Assembly: GCA_905233245.1 (NCBI GenBank)
Contig: CAJODK010000021.1
Span: 1 to 55,797, forward strand
DNA length: 55,797 nt
Origin: an uncultured Prevotella sp.
GTDB taxonomy: Bacteria; Bacteroidota; Bacteroidia; Bacteroidales; Bacteroidaceae
Direction of reading: 5' to 3'
Below the pieces are notes generated by a model. The model worked only from the letters and a program-made list of their open reading frames with translations. It made no database searches and was not told where the DNA came from. A program made the position numbers and the translations under genes. This document shows positions 37,001-45,400 of this stretch, one piece after another (position 1 is the stretch's first letter; each line of letters begins with the position of its first letter).

Positions 37001-40000
37001 ATCAACGGTGACATACAACTCGACGTCCTTGCCAATATGCTTAAGGGCGTAGGCGTGGATAAACTTGCGGCTACTGATGGAGAGAAGATATGTGTGGGAA
37101 GCGTCTTCGGCGCAGGTAACGGTGTGGAGTCTTACGTTTATGGTAACGTAACCGTAAACTTCGGTTCTAAGGACGTTGCTTGTTCTCAAGGCACTTCAAC
37201 ATCACAACAACCTGCTTCTCTTGATATACCTTTTGAGGGTTCTAACGCTAATAAGGTAACTGACACCTACGACACCACCTTCGATGATGAAGGCACATCA
37301 GCCAACTCTATCTACGGTGGCGGTGAGAAGGGTAAGGTTGTCGGCAACACCGTAGTGAAGATTCTCAACGGTCACGTGGCAGGCGATGTCTGCGGTGGCT
37401 CTTATGCTGGCGTACAGCACGGCTCTACCCACGTCTTCGTTGGTTACCCGGACTACTACAAGGTGTTGAAGTCTGGCGAATACCTCATCAAGCGTGCCGA
37501 CAAGGCAGTGGACAACAATGCCCTGCGCAATTTCGATGGCTCTAAGGCTATCAAGGATACTATACGCCTTGTGGCTGGTGACTTCATAGCACCTTGCGTA
37601 TGGGATTCTGTCTATGCAGTGAAGAGTCCTGTGACGGGCGCTACAGCGCAGAACATAGCAGGCTCTAAGGGAACATACTTCCAGCTTCAGAGTCCCACTG
37701 CTCCTACATGGAGTGACATACACATCCTTATCGACGAAGGTGTCTATGGCGGTGGCTATGAGCTTAACTCTGGCTATACTGGCACTGGCGGTGTAGGTAC
37801 TTATACCATTAGAAAGTACACCTCAGACATGAATGTCAATAACTCAAGTACTATTGACGATAACGATCCGCTCTACAATAACTCTACCATCGGCTATGGC
37901 GGTAACACCACCGTACTCGTTTGGGAGAATGACTATGCTTCAACAGGTGCAGACCACGAGCATATCACTATCTCTCAGGAGTCTGCCGAGGGCGGTCTCT
38001 ACGGTGACGGTCACATGTCTTACTCTGAGGGCTTCCGTTCTGGTGAGCTGAAGGGTTATGGATATGCTAACCACAGGGTGGTAGCTACTGGCGGTTCAGT
38101 AACCGAGGTTAATGCTGCTAAGGTGATGAACACCATCCAGCGTCTTGACATCATGCGCCTCACGGATAACTGTCTTATCCTTAATGGTGCCCGCGACTAT
38201 ACTGTCAACGCTGTTTCTACCACACCTTACTCTGTATCACGTGTGGGCGAGTTGCAGATGATATCTGGTATTGACGATTCTGGAACTATTACAACAGACT
38301 CTACCACGATTAAGTATCGTAACTATGTAGGTCTTACCAATAACATCCACTTCGTGGGTGCCATCAAGTCTAATGTTTCGTTTGATGCAGACTACCATAA
38401 TGCTAAGGGCGCAAAGACTGCAGGTACTTCATACAGACAGAAGAAGAAGAAAGATATCGATGATTGGTATGGCCTGACTGCTGAGCAGAGGGCTAACGCT
38501 ACAACGAAACAGGTTAATGATTTCAACGACCGCAACGATGCTACAGCGAAGAACATGATAGGTCTGTCTTCTGGTTATGCCATGAAGGTGCAGAACACCA
38601 GAACCAAGGATGCTGTAGGTACTGACTCGTTGTTCTATGGTCCTATTGTGGGTGTGGTTGAGATGAAGCTCATTTTGCCTATCATTGACGAGGGTGGTGG
38701 CTATGTATATGCTGACAACGTCCATGATGACAAGGAGCACTTCCTCGAGTCAACAGGTAATTTCGTGTTCCCGATACAGACTGGTAGAGCACACTTCGTT
38801 GTCGATGACTGTCTTATGACAAATTTCGATGACCTAAGAAGTGCGGACCCTGCTAAGACTACTGATGATTCAGAAATGCACTACTGGTTCTTGACGGGTG
38901 ACCACTATGTCTATAATCTGCGCATAACAGGATATACCTTTGATAGTAGTTCTACTCCAAGAACCTTCCACGCTGACACCTCTGACGGTCTTACCATGCT
39001 TGAAGGAGCAACTAACGACCTCATAATAAAGGAAGTCACATGGAAACATCACCACAATGATGATGGAACAGATAACACTGCTTACAATGAAGCTTGCGAC
39101 ATAGAGGATGGCGACAAGGCTTACACCCTGAAACTCAGTGCCTCTTATTCTACGGATGAAGAGGGTGTAGTGAAGACCCTTTACAATGAGGACGGTTTCT
39201 ACGGTGTGATTGATCGCGATGACGATGTAACAAGTGTAATAGATCCTCCTGTGAACAGAGGATTGTCATATACAGGAGAAAACAAGCCTGAGTTCGATGC
39301 CGTGCATGCTCCTAAACTGGCAATTGCTCTCGATGATGCAGTGAATAATGCGGGCAGCAATTACTATGAAGCTCATCTGTCAAAACCCGATACTGTTCAG
39401 ATTATTCTTGCGTCAGGTTCTGGTTATACCAAGACCTATGAGATAAACCTTGTCATAGAGTACGTTAAGGGCCCGAGCCACACTGGTAATATCTCTATTG
39501 CCAACTGTGCTCTGCCTGGTGAGTATGTAAAGATTAACAAGGGTGTGACTATCGATGCCGATGAGGCATTCGCTCAGAACGGCGAGTTCCTGCGTATAGG
39601 TCAGCTCAATGCTGCAAGGACAGGCTTCGAGAGTGGTTACCTCACCTATGATGCTTCTGGCGAAAAGACCAGTGAGTCTCTGAAGGGCAAGGTATATAGC
39701 GACCCGGCAGGTGGGTACCTCATGATACCTGTTTACTACTTCATGAACGGCTACGGCGTGCAGTACGTATATACATGTAACAACATGGATAGCAACGGCA
39801 TACCGGTAGAGTTCCCAGTTGATATGCAGGTTGACGGTTCGGGTCATGTTTCAGATACCCTCGTGGTACACAACTACCACCGCATGGATCCACATCCGGC
39901 TGGTACTAACCCTGTTGACCTGCATCTGGCAGAGGCAGTGACACGTGCAGCGGCTGATGCTTCGTTCGCCGAGCCACGCATATACCTCAGCGATGTTAGG

Positions 40001-42385
40001 GATATGCAGGCATTCCAGCAGTGGGTTGATACCGTAGGCGTAAGCATAAGTAAGATGAAGCTCTCAGGCTATCCTGACTCTCTCGCAGTGCCTGCGGCTG
40101 GTGAGTATGCACAGTTCTACTTGCAGAACAACATCACCGTGCAGCAGGAATTGGAGAATGCTGACCTGTACTATAAGGCACCGACACAGTTTGCTGGTAC
40201 ACTGAATGGTGACGGCTATTCTGTCAACGGCATCACGGGCAACCTCTTCGGCACACTGACAGGTAAGGTATATAACCTCGGCTTGCCAAGCGGTAGCATC
40301 GCCGGCTCTGTAACAGGCGAAGGCAAGATACGCACCTCATTCGAGTATGAGAAGCATCTGGTTTACAACCTCGACGGCAACTCTGAGGAGTATGAGGAGG
40401 CAGACTTCAACGATGGTAAGGTGGCTTACAACCTCAACCAGTATTATCTGGAGGCTCGTAAGTACCTGAAGGAGCAGGGTGAAGAGCCTGCTTCACCTGC
40501 AATTGACGAGGTAGGCACACTTGCAGAGCAGGAAGCAGTGAAGTATGTTGCTGACTACTATGCTAACGGCGACTACCAGTATGCCCGTCAGTATAATGCA
40601 ACTACAGCCAGCGAGTATCTGCGTACTAACGAGAGAGCTCACTATGCTGAAGATGTGCTGACAAGTTATGATAATTACGAAACCTATCATAACAAAGCTC
40701 ACACTGTTGACGCTTCACGTGCGGTTGATGTAGAGGAGCAGGGCAACTACAAGCCTCTCTTCAATGCTGCGAAGATAGATGATGACGCTACTGCCACTGT
40801 TGCGAAGAACGACTATATCTTCTTCGGTCAGGGCTTGCAGGAAACTCCTGAAATCTACCCGTCAGCCATAGCATCTCACACTGTGGGTGACATGAGCAAC
40901 CGCGTATATCGTGCAAGTGGTTTCTACCAGACAAAGGTTGACCAGGGCTTCCACTTCAATGCTAACCACGAAAAGGCAATAGACACTTGGATTCATAATC
41001 CTAAGACAACGGCTATCGACTTCACGGGTAAGCGTGATGCGGAGAATATTGCCGACGCAGGTGTAACAGTGCCTTCTGCTGGATGGCTTGAGGCTAACTC
41101 ACAGAAGGTGTTCTACGCTCCTGCGGTGGATATGCCAAGCGAGTCTAACTCTATACAGATTAATGCAGAGGTGACAAAGAACCTGCTTATCTACACACCA
41201 GACACCACAGGTCTGACATCATACTCTATGGCTAAGCTGGCTGACGCTAAGTTGCGCTATAATGAGAATACCTATGAGGATGACATCCTCGGTCATCAGA
41301 TACAGCTCAGGTCTGGCAATTACGAGGCAGACCGTCTGCACCTCGTAGATATGGAGGACTTCAACGCTCCTATCGAGTTTGCAGCTGACACTGCATGGTA
41401 CATACGCAACCCAGAGACAGAGACGGGCTACGTCAACGAGGCTGGCAGGGCATGGTCTTCTATCTCACTGCCATACACTGTGCAGAAGGCATCACTCTCC
41501 GTAGGTCTCGACCGCGTCATGGATGCCTATGACAATGGTAAGATAGGTGCACAGAAGGACATTACCTACTTCTATGGTGCTACTGATAACCCATTAGACT
41601 TTACCGTAAGAAAGAGAACAGTGCTCGGTCATGAGTTCTGGCTCCGTAAGCTGACGGCAGTTTCTGATAATAAGGCTACCTTCAAGCGCCCAGTATATGG
41701 TATAGATGGTAGAAGCGAGGCGAGTGATGCAGTGAGTGTAGTAAATCGTAGCTTCACAGCCTACACACCGTTCATCGTCAGCTTCCCAGGTGAGCAGTTC
41801 TATGAGTTCGACATGACGGGACAGACCATTGCCTTTGAGGCAGCTAATGCTACCATAGCAGTTACTGATGACAACGTAGGTGCCAATAAGACTACCGCAG
41901 ATAGTTACAGCTACTACGGTGCTTACCTCAACAACAGCGGTGAGGCTGGCGCATACGCAATAGAGCGTACTGGCAATGGTGACAGGTTCGATAATAATGC
42001 TCCTATCTATCCGTTCCGCGGTTACCTCACCACGAGTGCCACACCGCTTGCCGGCAACTCTATGGATATAGACTTCAATGTTCAATCTTCAATGGTCAAT
42101 GCAGACTACATCCTCATCGGCGACGACCTCAGCAAGCTGGAGGACATCCTCGATGGCGACATCGACCGTGACCCAGACGGTGGCATAAGCACGCCAAGCG
42201 GTCTCCGCGTCTATGGCGTAGGCACCCGCCTCGTCGTAGTCAGCGACTACGCTACCACCCTGCCGGTATATACCGCAACGGGAGCCCTCGTCCGCGTCCT
42301 TGACGTACGTCCAGGCACTGCCACCTACAGCGGCTTCGCCCAGGGCATCTACATCGTGGATCGTAAGAAGATTCGCCTCCGCTAA
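25091..42385 (+). CDS. Giant secreted beta-helix repeat protein with a T9SS-like C-terminus
   Basis: A single frame of 5764 residues, roughly 600 kDa. After a signal segment (LTRSIVSLLMFLSVFSYAQA, about 33-52; Met5 is an alternative start) come GLUG-like segments (about 60-530 and 697-1197) and three Ig-like domains with the TYQWY core (about 581-667, 1197-1290, 1294-1397). A long glycine-rich region, about 1400-4220, follows. It has about thirty YGGG, FGGG or IGGG motifs, each followed by a short strand and a GNT-x-V-x-V-like strand, as expected of a right-handed beta-helix. About 4220-5500 is mixed beta-rich, including a GLUG motif near 5050. The C-terminal 40 residues (VYTATGALVRVLDVRPGT, FAQGIYIVDRKKI) resemble the type A sorting domain used by T9SS. 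I see no catalytic motif, so adhesin or scaffold is the likeliest role. Confidence 0.85.
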   Translation: MIRLMNRFYTTNSYDGKTTCKTWAASKLFQSWLTRSIVSLLMFLSVFSYAQADTSVWDGTYDKPANGTAAPNALQLGNYFGGSGTEADPYTIRTAREFATFGYLCGHVMTGGNNFYGYFKLTTDVDLNGDEHEWIFGEARSQGLQAVFDGDGHTISDMKIVVRSTDPTYNNQYRYGLFCAIRGVSLAKPAVMKNFTLKDPVVEIEGAHSSNDHMIGFLMGNVHNYSDFKNIIIDHPVMTFKASQQSNWYTSTGIAYSQNNVGMHVNNVVVKNPSVTSTGTLTYRANNSNVRFFFGGVVGYMYSSNNTVSTTSTVNNCGVTGSSSNIDFTAYQPDVVGNYARNLFMVGGVIGVCCNPHKYPENLYFTGKIFAPFAVVAPCLASTQDNSPAYDHIIGYYGGEYESNTDEVERSASSSWSYGDYKIGLYYTLGAPTAEGSNYYVPADATYSSTKRYVNYTSSDVEDDGTGKKYVAAHKLVRHNRFVGTPRRSSTVLWWTERFNSTTDTKASVAPTSLSDWTTGEQYMFPEYNKNATVFPWYYMYYAQGVNRDTKYLASAVASDYETALEKNVETAMGKTGAKKITLTLTDNNKGQRGFDAHEFEVAATGDDASDLTYQWYVDGVAQGTGTTQSVTPSFNYTQGYQNGTNVIVVAKKDATVVAQATSYLPVVRLRFKGSESAGTKTDNNHTYVYDAGTKAHPYLINSDKDLRLLSEQMKQTGSMRQEFIYFSSGLNSGKQCYYRNYAYNQASNAQISYNQAYYELDGNVTMDSSKPFQPIGPSGYPMYYTDGTNGTYNNNFTFAGVFDGKGFKIKGLKQTWAAGYANAGGVNSVWGLFSVIGSTSQYYKVGETTASNAAVRNLIIDGAEFIHDTANTSFYYPGTNSSATSGNSNNCYIGPLAGIAGQFSTIENISVINTRIHDTGSSEYKLAARRLSIGGVIGRATAAINNDNSTMANTTLRNLSSDADIDIQHAEFSNQSNGQQMQMFNIGGIVGSMHSNASDATVPYPRPAIYTGKVRARNATVGPIFGHVTWNNFSTYNYLQIANHWTAKSSATASFDATGMYYSNFDIYHEGAKTNYAGTTYTALGKAGYQTMTDSYPSVVTNFGDRNIKEKNAHPTANPNTDANTVNYQSDGDMYEYQGVNQGIYAAEASTDVTDAFNDYSSLTDDQQLLVRDYKWSWDANDASRPVVSIGESTGLFVTAKDTYTGSSLTEDHILTATVTSASTGERTYQWYKKVKVAGVDTDQPIDGATSSTYTATPNIHNQYIFCRATITVGESSTSADSKVLIVPRTDEITASAGKTGSEGAWTMQAKLSLSPTTSATTETLTDAGFVVTYQWYKGSVSNATKSTETGNTTAELSVTTDETVVRYCVITVVDNTVHSDYTETNTWQFTVSKLPANVMVIYLDPENGSDSNEGKDKDHPVKSWHKAYSELVDDVTWNDNIIVLMSNSNYERTKEGFMLDGSLTGGNTDTAANWETKTWTNTDTHASAGYQSGLQNKVMWKNVTITGKWEGNDYSSTGTNTAKIYFGTSENHGIGLFGDTKFENLTFDSEDTRYHIIYCQYHDLEMGEGIVTRGMRNDGDYGKVAGAYDLDLQIFGGFLNDRRFRDDANGFDYTRMQGNMPTAKKPWMPHGNEGFKINIKSGHYSVICASYRQNDDGAGHGQGIIGTPNMPVRCSINVDIDREWNDEPAHKNCITTANTAADYDIGLILAGNHEGAMYGNVDINVYSGHVGRIASGTLGALRTSNAHWWSGHYLPFNAFMGRANILIDPSQSRFAAADETSEVKNARVILTEMYGGGVGRALSGDGMITIPFYGQTSITMNGGTFKLLPESNTNTTLFPGIYATGAGGVNGMYHVAETVSNNSSQRLPYWVTDKNGQVDYGDWSTFDSHRGAQKVYIKCYEDFDVAGDTLRYTLIDPEDAQTTVILNDGMYGTASKPIDGIYGGGSGYTPTVWLDNTSLSYPNYRSGNIYGKEGADHPVASLTINGGDFYLKNGVFAGGRGTDYYYNTKRTPNNASEYTSLGQIFGDVELNISGGYFHHDTSNAAAYKGDVYGAGLGVGTVELANSSASDGAKGGSGTFTYLTDMARIYGKTTVNITGGTIEGNVFGGGAMGDVGYGTSARDGNYHFSAVNDSTANAVTLNIKNAIIGGEIYAGSRKSDIYGSTVTTIEDTKIGGDIYGGGQGELSGSTVVASADIKGNTSITLGTGSYFITKSGSEFVPDYSTAHYVYGGGKDASVIGLYNNNSGTVITDTESTDMSTTAKTAKSGGNTVVNINNGMGTGQLTVYGAGLGANTYCNITTVNITNFATSTGTGVDTKVIGLKEVYGGGNEGTVFTNTSVNMRGGQVLGNVFGGGNLAPVGTFANDAFKPFGTMVSLANTNAKIYGNIYGGGNEANVEGTSQVSVSAGTFAGEIFGGGKGVLANDDNSVSKSADVIGQTAVYVNGAHVIWDQLWDEGTQKFIKWDGQTTTGDIATRFIRMNSKTPIFLNNHNIYGGGEYASVVTDTARVEVTNGAVPSDLIKKTVWKNAFKDNANPHFYVFGGGYGAFTQVKSTDVTVGVEGYYSDDEDESTNQQWSLDLPFEGENRETAVDNDEIQIFGNNYGIGGYTILGVIGGGYAGLVKGDTDVKLGGTTFVHRVYGGGYGQLAAYNALASGTRLDYQTNQTNSIIETERTREQLGEVGGNTRVLVSLSEPDSKGRTGGVYGDVFGGGAGVESTSNKGDYTDYTQMGQVLGVTRVDVTENARVYGNVYGGGDVANVMNSVATQDSVTIVKVRGGDIFGDVFGGGKGRIGANADNYEDLGNVYGNTYVVLKDSIKTVDAENITISPNIWGNVYGGGEVGDVKKTDETRGNAFVSIDGGNVGGDVYGAGYGDITDGYQSSADVEGNTNVIVNGGSFLWKQAAELDGNIKTLVESQIDRETALAIIAARKSGEPSAELESLKENYKDVFDYDNNQFIRDHNLYGGGNTVSRVTGNANITVNHGMLNDDIAYFDDKIWDLSSLLTQLVTDNNSHPQFSVFGGGYGINTTIGNDTNVKVQVGKESETYASKSADQATWNSLFNETDGVWKTEYDGLNQQIKDAYYGGTSGSNGLFRYTTVRLANLFSMPNHTFMNIVGGGMAGRVTRDAHVDVSDQSMCQNIIGGGIGIEPASVGVVPDGTETYGQVGGSATVNITGAIVAGNVYGGGAGVESYLKGDSYVDFPLIGAVDKTTSVTIDGTPSSTIIFGKVYGGGDIADVTNSDPADPADPASEVTIQGGCVYQQVFAGGSGRIASECADHTQLGKVYGNTKVTIQDDTSSPWLWNRVYGGGSYGSVEGNTTVDIKGGHLGYNIFGAGLGDVTITEDGDSIITSSNVGGNTNVNIEGGEWCLSQMWDLENKRWVARTGLTSAQFDDDAKKFKINHNIYGGGNAASNVTGNTNVTMTKGLLLGNTNLGHDDAGRTATSLFSSTEWKEVYYKRGSFHFSVIGGGYGEKTSVNNTNVNININFDGRTALASTDSEESADVLKDSLHVAFVDKQSLLDVIGGGYNGEVRGTANVTIEGDAYLRRAYGGSFYADVAKTNTLIKSANIDEVFGGGMMGDITSAANPLAPSVTLNIGESAASDNNKIFINHDVYGGNDVSGQINGYIDVNIYGGKIYNNVYGAGNGNYLYRLNEHRQKVTTVEDYEYDNTDYGLVYEVPRRTDLMPASAASASEAARLVNINSFRPQAQYIDLSVTGSASTPIKILGKLFGGGNTATVTQLDGTNKPAVTVNIGDYVTANQVFMGSDGDAMFDESSTGLLAKFMTINDVKLPNEINWSGDPYNKAIPLKYLPLELDDRVKTFPHIIDLYFQPVEMSVQPVLKWNGTVGNTSSDPTVTETYIGSFFCGGNRGNMDVTPDNNGNAVDYIFPNGLTIKDKIVGGCNNANYKNTNLGLEHEGGYLLGKRATAEAMIKLKVAKDCIIRPYSATNESTTYTGGNIYGGCYETGTINGDIQLDVLANMLKGVGVDKLAATDGEKICVGSVFGAGNGVESYVYGNVTVNFGSKDVACSQGTSTSQQPASLDIPFEGSNANKVTDTYDTTFDDEGTSANSIYGGGEKGKVVGNTVVKILNGHVAGDVCGGSYAGVQHGSTHVFVGYPDYYKVLKSGEYLIKRADKAVDNNALRNFDGSKAIKDTIRLVAGDFIAPCVWDSVYAVKSPVTGATAQNIAGSKGTYFQLQSPTAPTWSDIHILIDEGVYGGGYELNSGYTGTGGVGTYTIRKYTSDMNVNNSSTIDDNDPLYNNSTIGYGGNTTVLVWENDYASTGADHEHITISQESAEGGLYGDGHMSYSEGFRSGELKGYGYANHRVVATGGSVTEVNAAKVMNTIQRLDIMRLTDNCLILNGARDYTVNAVSTTPYSVSRVGELQMISGIDDSGTITTDSTTIKYRNYVGLTNNIHFVGAIKSNVSFDADYHNAKGAKTAGTSYRQKKKKDIDDWYGLTAEQRANATTKQVNDFNDRNDATAKNMIGLSSGYAMKVQNTRTKDAVGTDSLFYGPIVGVVEMKLILPIIDEGGGYVYADNVHDDKEHFLESTGNFVFPIQTGRAHFVVDDCLMTNFDDLRSADPAKTTDDSEMHYWFLTGDHYVYNLRITGYTFDSSSTPRTFHADTSDGLTMLEGATNDLIIKEVTWKHHHNDDGTDNTAYNEACDIEDGDKAYTLKLSASYSTDEEGVVKTLYNEDGFYGVIDRDDDVTSVIDPPVNRGLSYTGENKPEFDAVHAPKLAIALDDAVNNAGSNYYEAHLSKPDTVQIILASGSGYTKTYEINLVIEYVKGPSHTGNISIANCALPGEYVKINKGVTIDADEAFAQNGEFLRIGQLNAARTGFESGYLTYDASGEKTSESLKGKVYSDPAGGYLMIPVYYFMNGYGVQYVYTCNNMDSNGIPVEFPVDMQVDGSGHVSDTLVVHNYHRMDPHPAGTNPVDLHLAEAVTRAAADASFAEPRIYLSDVRDMQAFQQWVDTVGVSISKMKLSGYPDSLAVPAAGEYAQFYLQNNITVQQELENADLYYKAPTQFAGTLNGDGYSVNGITGNLFGTLTGKVYNLGLPSGSIAGSVTGEGKIRTSFEYEKHLVYNLDGNSEEYEEADFNDGKVAYNLNQYYLEARKYLKEQGEEPASPAIDEVGTLAEQEAVKYVADYYANGDYQYARQYNATTASEYLRTNERAHYAEDVLTSYDNYETYHNKAHTVDASRAVDVEEQGNYKPLFNAAKIDDDATATVAKNDYIFFGQGLQETPEIYPSAIASHTVGDMSNRVYRASGFYQTKVDQGFHFNANHEKAIDTWIHNPKTTAIDFTGKRDAENIADAGVTVPSAGWLEANSQKVFYAPAVDMPSESNSIQINAEVTKNLLIYTPDTTGLTSYSMAKLADAKLRYNENTYEDDILGHQIQLRSGNYEADRLHLVDMEDFNAPIEFAADTAWYIRNPETETGYVNEAGRAWSSISLPYTVQKASLSVGLDRVMDAYDNGKIGAQKDITYFYGATDNPLDFTVRKRTVLGHEFWLRKLTAVSDNKATFKRPVYGIDGRSEASDAVSVVNRSFTAYTPFIVSFPGEQFYEFDMTGQTIAFEAANATIAVTDDNVGANKTTADSYSYYGAYLNNSGEAGAYAIERTGNGDRFDNNAPIYPFRGYLTTSATPLAGNSMDIDFNVQSSMVNADYILIGDDLSKLEDILDGDIDRDPDGGISTPSGLRVYGVGTRLVVVSDYATTLPVYTATGALVRVLDVRPGTATYSGFAQGIYIVDRKKIRLR
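32245..35840 (+). repeat. Three higher-order repeats in the giant's GGG region
   Basis: Blocks beginning at about 32245, 33335 and 34770 share one order of parts: YGGG-N/D-x-A-N/D, FGGGKG or AGGSGR, a WDLWD/WKQA/QMWDLE aromatic segment, NHN-x-YGGG, a HPHF or FHF-SVFGGGYG strand and a closing IGGG unit. Each is about 1.0-1.4 kb. Identity between blocks is moderate by eye, so they are old duplications. Confidence 0.6.
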
Positions 42386-42412
42386 TAGGGCTCAATCATT
42401 CGCTTACGCTCA

Positions 42413-42455
42413 TTAGTTCAAAAAAGGAAAAACCAGCGAAGCGACTTGAACTAAG
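42413..42455 (+). promoter_or_regulatory. Hairpin between the two giant genes
   Basis: TTAGTTCAA (42413-42421) and TTGAACTAA (42447-42455) are a perfect 9-bp inverted repeat with a 25-base loop. No T run follows, so it is not a classic terminator. No TAnnTTTG box is evident before the next ATG at 42480, which suggests the two giants are co-transcribed. Confidence 0.4.
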
Positions 42456-42479
42456 TAAAGAATTAAAAAACTTTAGATA

Positions 42480-45400
42480 ATGATGACAGATCTAAACAAA
42501 GTTGTAAAGGTTGCACTCATCGCCCTCACCATGATGGTGGGAGCACAGAGTGCATGTGCTGACGAAGTGACGGTGGCAAATGTAGTGGATGCTACGAAGG
42601 CACCGTTTGGTTTCGTCACACGTAGTTCACGTACCGATGCATCCGAAGTGTATAACATCACCGGCGGTGGTGCCTATACGGTGGAGGACATCAAGGCGAT
42701 GATAGAGACGGGCGGAATCTCAGGTGGCGGCTCTGCCACTGTCGATGGCAAGAAGATTATCGTGCTTACCAGCACTGGTAGCGATATGCGCTCTACCGTC
42801 CTCGATGCTATCACGGCAAACGACATCATCGTCTTTGATGGTACAAATGGCGATTTCCTCATCAATGAGCAGATAACCCTTGACGGTCTGAGCAACAAGA
42901 CCATCATCGGTATTAATGGCGCACGCCTGTGTACTACGTGGCACCTTACCGACATCATCAAGTCTTGGCTCAACGCGGTAGATACCAGCGGTGGCTCAGG
43001 TGTCTCTAATGCCGCTACATCATCTGGCACGGGTGGCTCGTTCTATCTGAAGGATGTCGAAGGCAATGACTCCCTCCTTATCACCATTGATGAGGAAGGC
43101 GAGTGGCTCACCCGTAAGACTCTTGCTGACAAGGGCTCTGAACTCTATCAGAAGTGGCTTGCTGACAAGGCAGATTCGATAGCGCACGAAAGGGAAATTC
43201 CTGCCATACCTGAGAATGCCTACTTCCTCCGCACGGAGTATTATAAGAAGTCAGGTATCTTCTACATTCAGGGTTGTAAGAACATCATCATCCGTAACAT
43301 CAGTTTCCAAGGTCCAGGCTCAGTCGATGTGGGCGGTGTCGATCTCGTATCTGTCATCAACGGCACCAATCACGTATGGGTTGACCACTGTGAGTTCATT
43401 GACGGTCAGGATGGTAACTTCGATATCACCAATGAGTCTGACTATATCACTACTTCATGGTGTCATTTCCGTTATACCGACTACTCTTACGTGCACCAGA
43501 ACACCAACCTCGTTGGTTCCAGCGACACTAAGACAACGGACCGCGGCAAGCTGAACATCACCTTCGCCTACAACGAGTGGGGCGAGAACTGTCGTTCACG
43601 TATGCCTATGGCTCGTTTCGGTAAGATACACCTTCTGAACAACTGGTATAACTGTGCCAACAACACCGAGAATGCCATCAACCCGCGTTTGGAGTCAGAG
43701 TTCCTTATACAAGGCAACTATTTCTCTACCGGTGTGCTAAAGACTTACAAGATGGCTAATGCTACAGGCGTTACCGTGGGTGAAAATACGTTTGAGGACC
43801 CATCAACCTCTACAAAGCCTACTGTAAGTGGCTCTACCGTCACTGTGCCATACGAAAGTGTGGCTATATCATCAGCTAAGGTGCCTGATATGATAGACCT
43901 CCTCGTAGGTCCAAAGCTCGACCTCGTGCCAACGTTCACCGAGAACCCAGATAACTCAGACGACCCAGAGAATCCACTCTACACCCTTGAGGAGACTACC
44001 ACCAGGGCAGCCAAGGGTCTTACCTTCTCAGTATGGGCAACCAACACCATGACCTATCAGTGGTATAAGGCTACAACGGCTGACCTCAGCGATGCAGCTG
44101 AGATTGACGGTGCCACCCGTAACTCCTACACCTTCAAGTCAGGTGAGGAAGGCACTACCTACCTCTACTGTGTAGCAACAGGCCTTGGCGGCACGAAAAG
44201 CTCTAATACTATCAAGGTAGTGATAGAGGGTACTGGTGCACCAATCTTCGTTACCCCACTGCTGAAGAGCTACAAGAAGTACACCTACGAGTCACCAAAG
44301 GGTGTTCCTATGACTCTCACTGTGGAGGCAGGCGACAAACCATCTTATCAGTGGTATCACTACAGCACGGCTAATCTTGAAGCTGCTGCCATCGACGGTG
44401 CCACCGGCAAGTCATACACCTACACCACGCCTACTGGCGATGCAGCCGATGTACGTGACTTCTTCTACTGCGTAGCAACAAACACAGTGGAAGGAAAGGA
44501 ATTCACCACCGTATCTGATACCGCCTGCGTGAAGTATGTGGCGATGATAAAGCCGATAAATTTCGTGGCAGACACAAATGTGCCTGATGACACGGATATG
44601 AGCGGAATTACTGAGACTGGTGTGACACATGATACGACAAAGAAGGTTAATGGAGAAGACCGTTATCCTTTGATTTTTGGTAGTAACTATGATAAAGGAG
44701 TGTATGTAACACTTGCTCCGGAAGGAGGATTCAAGATAGGAGATGTGCTGACGATTGCTGGATATATAAATAATTCTGGCGCGGCTAAGTATTCACAGAT
44801 AAGGGTCTTTACATATGATGGGGAGAAGGATACATATACGACATTGAAGCTGACCGAAAATGTTATAAATTCCCATGCAAGTTTTGCTCCTTCGGTTGAA
44901 CCAAACGAGGAATCATATACTTTTACAAGCGATATTGAAAGTGTACGTCTTGGTCGCCAAGGTGATACAGGATTAAATGTCTCAAAAATAGTTGTTACTC
45001 GCGGTGACCCAGAAGAGCCCAACCAGCCATATATCAAGACAGACATTAACGAGACATACGAGACAACAGAACGCACTGCTGTAGATATCGCTATGGTAGC
45101 TGATGATGCAGACTCTTATGCTTGGTACACCGTAAGCAGTGCCGACGACTACGAGACGGGCAAGACAGTAATTACGGGCGAGACTTCATCAACGTGTAGC
45201 TTCAAGAAAGATGATGCTGGTACCTACTACGTCTATGGCGTGGCAATCAGCGGCACAGGCGAAGTTCACAAGATGGATACTACACGCATAGCTACAGTTA
45301 CTGTTGCAGAGGGCGCACCTGTAACAATAGATAACATCATAAACTTCATAGCAGATACTAATGAACCTGATGAGGAGGACCTTAAGGGAATAACTCTATC

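Noticed and set aside
42386..42479. Terminator between the giants
   Set aside because: The hairpin lacks a T run and a new promoter is not visible, so it is listed only as a hairpin.
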